From contig JNVV01000029.1 in the NCBI GenBank assembly GCA_000733355.1, positions 73,768-137,767 of the forward strand: a stretch of DNA of 64,000 bases, written 5' to 3'. Positions 57,216 through 64,000 of the stretch are shown here, one piece after another. The stretch is from Falciphora oryzae. Taxonomy: Eukaryota > Ascomycota > Sordariomycetes > Magnaporthales > Magnaporthaceae. Position numbers and translations under genes: made by a program. The stretch's first letter is position 1. Every line of letters starts with the position of its first letter. The notes beneath the pieces are model-generated. The model was not told where the DNA came from, did no database searches, and saw only the letters and a program-made list of their open reading frames with translations.

Positions 57216-58691
57216 TCATGGCCGGCTGCCGTCGAACGCCCCGACGTCGGAGATGACGACGCCCAAGATCCAGCAGTTGACGAGGAAGAAGGCCAGCGAG
57301 GCGAGCCACAGCCCCGGCAGGAAGACGCTGCGGCCCATGAACTCGAGCTCGAAGCCCTGCTGCAGCCAGGCGGCCTGCCCCAGGACCCAGAGCAGCAGGG
57401 CGGCCAGGCCCTTACGGCGGCTGCCTGCCATGAGCGAGGACCGCGGTAGGTAAAGGGGCAGCAGGACCATGTACCACAGGAAGTACTGGCTCGTGCAGAC
57501 CTTGTTGAAGGCGACGAAGGCGAAGGTCTGGGCCAGCATGCTGGACGCGAGGTCGCGCTTGGCCAGGGCCAGGGGGACGAGGACGGTGGAGAGGAGGAGC
57601 TGCGGGAGGAAGGCGACGGACTCGATGCTGCCGATGCTGCTGCTGGAGGGGTGAGAGGACGAGGAGGAAGGGGGAAGGGCTGTGACGGCGGACTTGAGGT
57701 ACAGGAGGGTGTTGTAGGGGCTGAAGTTGTGGCGGTGGTCGATGCGGGTGACGTGGTGCAGGTAGGTGTGGGCGAGGAAGGGGTGGCCGTAGAGGGCGTA
57801 CATGAGCAGGTTGAGGGCGGCGAAGGATGAGAGGCTGACGGCGGCGAGGAGGACGCGGGGCGGGGTTATGAAGTTGGCGATGCGCTGGGCGATGGTTGAG
57901 CCACCATTACTGTTTCTGTTTCTGCTTGAGGAGGAGGAGGAGGAGGAGGAGGAGCTGGAGGAGGAGGAGGAGGAGGAGGGCGAGGACGACATGTGGTCAT
58001 CGTCCATCCACCACACGATTGCGGGCGCGTAGATGAAGGGGTAGATCTTGAAGTGGACGCCGAAGCCGAGGATCAGGCCGGCGAGCACGACGCGGCGGCG
58101 CAGCACGGCCCACAGCAGCGCCGCGACCAGGACGCCGAGCAGCCCCTCGGACGAGCCGCGCGTGCTGATGGCGGCCACCATGGGGTTTAGCAGCCACACG
58201 GAGGCGAAGCGGCGGGCGCGGGCGGGCGTCATTTGCCCCTGCCCGATGAGGAGGATGCGCACGAGCAGCCAGCCGGCGGCGAGGTCGGCGGCCGCGAAGA
58301 GGGCCTTCCCCGACGAGAACCAGAGCAGGCGCCACGCCCAGGGGCCTGCGGTGCCGAAGGTGGTGGGGAGCAGCAGCCAGGCCAGCAGGGGCGTGTAGCG
58401 GTAGGTGGCGCGGTCGTAGGGGGAGGCGCCGTCGGCGACGAAGCGGGCGGCGTCGGTGAAGACGAGGTAGTCGATGTCGGTGTACTTTACGGGCGAGACG
58501 GCGTCCTGCCACAGCCCGTATAGCAGCATCCCCGCGCGCAGCAGCGCGGCCGCGGCGTAGACGGCGCGCGGGGAGGCGAAGAAGGCGTCTATTGTTGATG
58601 CTGGTGGAGGTGGTGCCGCTTGCTGCTGGTGTTTGGTGCTGCCAGAGGACCCCGGTCCCGCGGGGCCTGGCGGTGGGCTTTTTGCCGACAT
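57216..58691 (-). CDS. GPI14: GPI mannosyltransferase 1 catalytic subunit (PIG-M/GPI14)
   Basis: Single exon, 491 residues. It is a multi-pass ER membrane protein with about ten hydrophobic segments. The luminal motif YTDIDYLVFTDAARFV contains the family DxD motif, followed by ASPYDRATYRYTPLLAWLL. Other PIG-M blocks are WLLNPMVAAISTRGSSEG, FGVHFKIYPFIYAPAI and HNFSPYNTLLYL. The enzyme adds the first alpha-1,4-mannose from dolichol-phosphate-mannose to GlcN-PI in GPI-anchor synthesis. A run of about 25 Ser with few interruptions (from a GAG/GGA microsatellite near 57928-57982) interrupts a luminal or cytosolic loop, and the N-terminal 30 residues are low-complexity Pro/Ala/Gln. Neither touches the conserved blocks. 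Confidence 0.94.
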   Translation of the reverse strand: MSAKSPPPGPAGPGSSGSTKHQQQAAPPPPASTIDAFFASPRAVYAAAALLRAGMLLYGLWQDAVSPVKYTDIDYLVFTDAARFVADGASPYDRATYRYTPLLAWLLLPTTFGTAGPWAWRLLWFSSGKALFAAADLAAGWLLVRILLIGQGQMTPARARRFASVWLLNPMVAAISTRGSSEGLLGVLVAALLWAVLRRRVVLAGLILGFGVHFKIYPFIYAPAIVWWMDDDHMSSSPSSSSSSSSSSSSSSSSSSRNRNSNGGSTIAQRIANFITPPRVLLAAVSLSSFAALNLLMYALYGHPFLAHTYLHHVTRIDHRHNFSPYNTLLYLKSAVTALPPSSSSSHPSSSSIGSIESVAFLPQLLLSTVLVPLALAKRDLASSMLAQTFAFVAFNKVCTSQYFLWYMVLLPLYLPRSSLMAGSRRKGLAALLLWVLGQAAWLQQGFELEFMGRSVFLPGLWLASLAFFLVNCWILGVVISDVGAFDGSRP

Positions 58692-59044
58692 GACGATCCT
58701 TTTACGCGTCTATGATTTCGCACCGTGAGGAATATGCGCTCTTTGGTCCGACCAGCCGGATTTCAACATTAGGGACGCCGGCGTTGGGTGTTGTGAGCAT
58801 GCGAGTCTAGCTCATGATGAGAGAGCAAGGTCATGATGAAAGCGAATGGAACACCTTGATGGAAAGTCGAAAGTGGAACCGACGCGCCGTCCAATCAAGA
58901 GCGCTTCTTTTTGAGGTGCCGCTGTGGAATGACCCCACTGGTCTATGATTTCACCCATGATTTCACCCCTGAAAGCGAGCTCCAGCTCATGTTCTTTTGT
59001 CGCCTACAAAAACACATCGTCAACCCTCAACCTCCACCCCCACC
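58692..59044. other. Short intergenic region, GPI14 promoter
   Basis: Lies between GPI14 and the upstream minus-strand gene for a small secreted protein. No gene was seen. Confidence 0.5.
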
Positions 59045-59716
59045 CTAACCGTGCCTCCTCCCGCAAAACTCAACCCCCGAGTTCACATTGTGGTACCCGT
59101 ACGTGTACTCCTTTGTCCTGGCGTCCCACCAGTCCATCCAGCCCTCAACGAAGCTGCCGCACACGCGCGAGATCTGCTCAAACGCCCAGCGCGACTCGGC
59201 GTCGTAGCACGCGCGCGGCGGGCCCGCGAAGACGCAGAAGAAGGCGGCCATGTTGCTGCGCAGCGCGTACACGTAGACGTCGCTCCCGGGAGACGTGGCG
59301 CCGCGCTGGCCGGCGCACAGCGACGCGAGCCCGTCGACGGCGGCCCGCACGTTGTCCGGGTCCATGTTGCCGCGCCCGCCGCAGTCGATGCCCCACGTGC
59401 CGCGCCGGGACAGGACGGCGCCGCCGCTGCGCCGGGGCCTTTGGGGTGGTGATGCGGGCAGACGGCTGCTCATGGCTGCGGTGTCGGTGCTGGCGGTCTG
59501 GTTGATGTGGCCGATGAAGGTGTGGTCGGCCGTGCCGTCTTCGTGCAGGCGCACCGAGTAGACGCCGTCGGCCGTGCCCCTGGGGACTGTAAAGCCGGCA
59601 TTCGGGGTGCTCGTGGTGATGAAGCTGTGGCTGACGATGCTTGCTGCGGCGGACGCGATGCCGAACCCAGAAACGAGGAGGATGATTGAGGGTTGCATAT
59701 TTGACGCGAGGCTCAT
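59045..59716 (-). CDS. Small secreted cysteine-containing protein, unknown function
   Basis: Single exon, 223 residues with a predicted signal peptide (hydrophobic core IILLVSGFGIASA; cleavage near residue 23-25). The mature protein has six cysteines (IDCGG, LCAGQ, FFCVF, RACYD, RVCGS, EFCGR), enough for three disulfides. Distinct blocks are RGTWGIDCGGRGNMDPDNVR and EGWMDWWDARTKEYTYGYHN. There are two in-frame ATGs six codons apart (59716, 59698), and the second also leaves a full signal peptide. Size, secretion signal and even cysteine number are typical of fungal effector-like proteins, but no family is recognised and an extracellular housekeeping role is equally possible. Confidence 0.75.
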   Translation of the reverse strand: MSLASNMQPSIILLVSGFGIASAAASIVSHSFITTSTPNAGFTVPRGTADGVYSVRLHEDGTADHTFIGHINQTASTDTAAMSSRLPASPPQRPRRSGGAVLSRRGTWGIDCGGRGNMDPDNVRAAVDGLASLCAGQRGATSPGSDVYVYALRSNMAAFFCVFAGPPRACYDAESRWAFEQISRVCGSFVEGWMDWWDARTKEYTYGYHNVNSGVEFCGRRHG

Positions 59717-60786
59717 TCACATGGAGAAAGGCGGGAGGATCGTGTGTAGTCCTTAGAACCTGCACCGAGCGATTTTAAAACTGGGCGACGTGGCTGGAGG
59801 ACGTAGACGCTCCTCTCCCCTATGCAAGGGCTGCATTCACTGCGCCGGGCCGCATTCTTGTTTGATGTGTGCTTGCCGAAGACAGGAGGCGCCTTGGCCT
59901 GAGCATTACCGAGCGGCATGTTGAGACGGATAGATGGCCGATACAGTACCGATCCAACATGGCTATGGTGGGTATGTATGCCGCCAAGATGTGGGGGATC
60001 TCATAGGAGAGGCAGATTCGGCGACAGTACTCGTCAGCTGCCTGTCACAAAGGCGCTCGTGCATAGCCGCCCACGGACGGTGTCACGGGACAGGAAGCAG
60101 GAGGGAAAACACGCGCGGGCCGAGAGCAGGCAAGGATTTGCTGCTGAGGGCCGACGTGCATGACCGCTGCCCAAAGGGGTGGCTTCAGAGCTGGATATAT
60201 AAAAGTACACAACAGCGTGCGGTGTGCTGCCGTCATGGCGATGGCTGTCGGGAGTGGTCGCAGTAGAATGTTTGCCATGTTTGAAAGTTGGTTGACTGCA
60301 TGGGTTTGCTTCCCTAGTCATTGACTGGTGTTTTTGTTTCATTCTTATTTCTCGGATACAACTCGGTAGCGTGGCACCCCCGAGTTTTTGATCTCCGCTC
60401 TTCCGCGTCCTTTTCACATTTTTTGAATATCATCCTTGTTGGAAAGTTAGCCTCGTCATCCGGGAGGCCGGCTTACAGGTGGGCTCTGGCTCGCTTTCGC
60501 TTTCGCCAAGAAGCGACCTCCGCAGGTATTCCAGGGCGGCCAAGCTGACGCGCCAATGGCTGTCGTTTACTAGACACATGATGGAAGGCTAGCGGCCGAT
60601 GCCTTGTGTTAGCCGGTTCAGCTTCCTGCGCGTGGCGTTAGCGCTGAAAGGGCATGTCAATGGGGAAATGGAAATAATAAAAGCTGCGCCCGGGCCCGTT
60701 TCTTTCTCACTTGATGGCAGCCGTGATTTTTCCAGACGCAACATCTTGTTGGAACTGGACCACAAACCGCCAAGAAAACATTCACT
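59717..60786. other. Intergenic region
   Basis: Shared upstream region between the secreted-protein gene (minus) and the decayed FAD monooxygenase (plus). No further gene was seen. An AATAAAAG-like element lies about 110 nt before 60787. Confidence 0.45.
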
Positions 60787-62000
60787 ATGAGTGCCCCTGG
60801 AATCAAAATCGCAGGGCCTGTTGGTGGGCATCGCCGCTCCGTAACCAGACTAAATCAAACCACAGTTAGCTGAGCCACATCGCCAGGCTGCATGCTGGCC
60901 CGCCTGCTCCATCTGGCCAACACCCACTGTGCAGTCTTCGAGGCGGACGCCTCCCCTGACTACCGCTCGCAGGGCGGGACGCTGGACCTGCACACCAACA
61001 CGGGGCTGGCGGCGCTCAGGGAGGCGGGGCTCTTCGAGAAGCTCGCCCGGTACGACGGCGGGTCCATGTTCATCACCGACAAGGACCTCAACGTGCAGTT
61101 CCAGATCGACCCGTCCTCGAGCAGCAACGGCGGGGAGTGTAGAGCGGCAGCTGGCCGGCAGCCGGCCCGAGATCGACTGCAGCCAGCTGAGAGCCTGCCC
61201 GAGGACATGGTCCGCTGGGACCACCGTCTGCTCCGGGTCGAGGAGACTGTGGGCGATGGCGGCGAACGGGGAAGGCAGCTGCAGCTGGTGTTCGAGCACA
61301 CGGCCGTAGGAGGCTACGGCCTGATCGTCGGTGCCGAGGGCCGGCGCGTCGCGGTGCAGCAGATGGGCGAGTCGGGCCAGCTCAACGTCGCCGTCACCTT
61401 CCGGGCCGACGAGGCGTGGATCGGCGAGGAGCGGAGGCTGGCGCGGTCGCTGGACCAGGTCAAGGAGCTGCTTCTTGGGGAAGGAAGTGGCGGGAGCTTC
61501 GGTGACTACCACCCGCTCCTAAAGGATGCGGTCGACAAGGCGCAGGGCAAATGCACACCGCGCGCCCTGTCCGCGCTGCCCGTCGGGCTCCGCTGGGAGC
61601 ATCGGCCTGGGGTCACGCTGGTAGGAGACGCGGCGCATGTCATGACACCTTATGCCGGGGAGGGAGTCAACGTCGGCCTCGAGGACGCCAGGCGGCTCGC
61701 CTCGGCCATCGTGGGGTCCTTGCGAAACCCGACGACAAGGCATCTAGCCAGCAACTGCTGGAGCGTCTTGACCGCGCGGTGGAGGGGTTCGAGGAGGAGA
61801 TGTGGTCTCGGGCGAAGGAGCACGCCGAGCTTACCGACGGGCTGATGAAGTTGTGCTTTTTCACTCCCGGAAGCCCGCGGGCCGCCGTCCCCAAGATCGT
61901 GAACATGCACGCCCGCTTCCGTGCACCGTGGATCGTGCGGCCGCCTGCGTCGGCTGGGGTTCACGCCTTTTATTTTCTTAGACACTTGGCAGGGTACTAG
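60787..62000 (+). pseudogene. Decayed FAD-dependent aromatic monooxygenase
   Basis: The start ATG (60787), a 63-nt intron (60824-60886) and exon 2 can be recognised. Splicing yields MSAPGIKIA, then GPVGCMLARLLH, the N-terminus of a salicylate-hydroxylase/TetX-type FAD monooxygenase. Several lesions are visible. The dinucleotide-binding loop is short by about four residues. About 20 codons near 61137-61195 read in a shifted frame between compensating indels. A large part is missing after GLIVGAEG (about 61340), where the DG motif region should continue. A further frameshift near 61710-61725 moves the C-terminus (DDKASSQQLLERLDRAVEGF, ending HLAGY at 62000) to another frame, while the original frame stops at 61845. 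The second FAD motif (LVGDAAHVMTPYAGEGVN) survives. Unlikely to make an active enzyme. Confidence 0.78.
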
Positions 62001-64000
62001 GTGTAGCTATCCTGTTATTGCACGTTATGACCCGGGATACCAAGTTGACATCTCCAGGCTTCCATTTGCAGTAATCCCGAGCCGACCGAGTTCCAGCGGT
62101 TCTGCTTGTTCCACGAGCGTCGAAAACAGTCAAGCTGCCGTGGGTCGCATCTGCAGGGGTGTCGTGCCGGTCCGGTCCACATCAAGCAGCAAGGATCATG
62201 ATTTGGGGGTGCGCCACTCGACATGGACACTCGCACTGCACCCCAGACTTTGACTGCTGAAGATTTGGGCTGAAGTGAAGTTCATAGAGTGGCATCTTCA
62301 CACGGCGCTTCACATGGGACATTGGGACCCCAACCCCCAAGAGTAAGCGCGCGTCTTTGCCATGCACCTTGGTCTGGTTCTTGGGGGCACAGCAGGCCAG
62401 ATCGAGAGGCTCAACGGAGCGCTTGAAACATTGCAACGCGCCACTGCGAATCCCAAGGGACCTGGCAGACCCGTGGCCCCATCTGGCGCAGCCCTCGCCC
62501 GAGGTGGCCGCGCGCCCTGATGATCTCCAGCTGATAGGCCACTCAATCCTGGCTTCTGCGGCCACAATGTGGGGTTGGGCGACGCTATGCCTGAGGCACA
62601 CCAGACCCCCCAAGCGCCCGAGACAGGCCGTGCGAGATTTGCCCGAAAGGAAAATCGAGGTTGCGCTAGCATGTTCCTCATCATGCTTGCTGTCGACCCC
62701 AAGTGCAGATCTGCTGTCTCTTTTTTTTTTTTTTTTTTGTTGTTGTGTGTGTGTGTGTGTGTCTTTTCTGTTCGGTGACCATCGCCAGTCACATTCCTCG
62801 TCTCTCCTTCGTCTTCTTCCTTTTCTTCTCATAATTAGCCCGTGCGTTGTGTGTTCCACGTAGTTCGACCGGCGGTTCCCCTTGTGCGCCCGCTGCTGTG
62901 CTTGCTTCACTGTGGGGTTGTGCTGTGTCCGGCCAGCAGCGCCCAAAAGTCGGGCGTCTCCCTTCTCCGCGTCCACCCCCAGACATCGCCAGCCCGCAAC
63001 CTCCGCCTGCCGTCGCCGTCGTCTTTTGCGCCTCCTCCTTGGCTCCCGCAGCAGGCCGAGTTACGAACCCCTCCTGCCTGTCCCCCTCAACCTCTCGCTG
63101 CCAGCTCGAATCGTGCTGGCGCCCATCCCCTAATCCTGACCCGGTGCAACCACGTCCGTCCTCTTTCCCCGACGCCGACAAGCCGTCGTGACCTGCCTGG
63201 GGTTTCCGATTCCTCTTTCGTCTTCCGCGTGCGCACCACAGACGGCATTGTTCAGGGCTTGACAGCTTGACACACTCGCCCACCACAAAACCACCAAGAT
63301 AATAATTTGAACAAGAGCAAAAAAACGAAGGCGAAAAAAAAGGAAGGAAGAAAAAAAAGGAAAGAAGTAAAAAGACAAGTGAAGAAGAAAACGACAAGTA
63401 ACAAAGGGGGCGACGAGCCAGCTGCTGGCCTGATCAAAGAAAGACCTGTGACGGGGCGCCAGGCCCAATGCGCTTTGTGGTATCGTCCTGGGCACGGATA
63501 CTTTTTGATTTCGTGTCGAGAGTTTCGCTGTGATCAGAGCACTTCTCCGCTCTCTCCTGCTTGCCGCCCACCGCCACCAGCCTCGATCTCGGGTGTTTTG
63601 TTGGTTCCGGCAACCTGCGCGTGTCCTCTCTCGCTGCATCCATTCCATCTGCATCCTGCTGCCGCCCTCTGCAAGGGAGAATCACCTGCCTCTGCAACGG
63701 CGTCTGCCCTCCACCCTCTCCCACCCTCCATCCGACTCCGGATCTGCGACCAGCTAGTCCATCCAAACGCCCACCTCGGTTTCTGCCGCGCCTCTGCCGC
63801 ACCGCACCTGCGCACAGCCAGCCGATTCCACCTTGGCCCCCCGTCGCTCTTTCCGTTTCTCAATCTCACGCCAACTTAGACACTCCTGAGCATTGATTTC
63901 TCTCAGGCCCGCACCGGACAGCACCACAGCTCCAGCGTCCCCCAGCGTCCCCCAGCGAGCACCCGCCGTCCCGCCAAAAGCAGCCGCTTGGGCCAGTCAG
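62001..64000. other. Intergenic region at the right edge
   Basis: No gene recognised. T run near 62719-62737 followed by a TG microsatellite (62745-62761). A purine-rich stretch lies at about 63310-63400. From about 63540 to the end the plus strand is C/T-rich, as in a long fungal leader, so a gene may start beyond the window. Confidence 0.5.

Noticed and set aside
62182..62976. 264-codon minus-strand frame at the right edge
   Set aside because: Includes a His/Thr and Lys run translated from the TG microsatellite and T run; no domain.

Overview
This window reads as a chromosomal segment of a filamentous ascomycete, most likely a Sordariomycete. The evidence is GC-rich coding sequence, short 58-135 nt introns with GTAAGT-like donors and CTAAC/CTGAC branch sites, a WSC-domain protein, a PNP-NACHT-ankyrin NOD-like receptor, a Tad-like LINE relic and a fungal NBS1. 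The species cannot be named from the sequence. There are two assembly gaps (N runs), at 11648-12424 and 31573-31644. Both fall inside coding repeats or low-complexity sequence, and both carry lengths that do not fit the reading frame.

Layout. 1-8.4 kb: the 3' part of a WSC-domain protein gene, a GPR1/FUN34/YaaH acetate-transporter-like gene and a soluble fumarate reductase. 8.4-16.7 kb: an accessory island with a decayed LINE reverse transcriptase, two direct copies of a ~450-490 bp dispersed repeat and, between them, a minus-strand NLR gene (PNP_UDP - NACHT - near-identical 33-residue ankyrin repeats). 17-25 kb: a lysine-rich chromatin-like protein, a beta-carbonic anhydrase, an intron-containing tRNA-Met with a truncated relic beside it, a tRNA-Glu and a DNAJ-X co-chaperone. 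26-39.2 kb: housekeeping genes for a rhamnose-pathway epimerase/reductase, NBS1 (FHA-BRCT, MRN complex), a membrane-anchored cytochrome b5-like protein, a large disordered/coiled-coil protein and squalene synthase (ERG9). 39.2-64 kb: gene-poor, with a secreted subtilisin-like protease, an F-box protein, the GPI mannosyltransferase catalytic subunit (PIG-M/GPI14), a small secreted Cys-rich protein and a decayed FAD monooxygenase, separated by long non-coding stretches of up to 9 kb.

The housekeeping genes do not form one pathway cluster. The most distinctive part is the NLR island. It has the modular architecture of fungal heterokaryon-incompatibility/innate-immunity receptors (nucleoside-phosphorylase-like effector, STAND NTPase, repeat sensor). 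Its repeats are nearly identical and differ mainly at a few codons, which is the signature of concerted evolution plus diversification. Exon structures were assigned by hand from splice consensus and protein continuity. No homology search was run.
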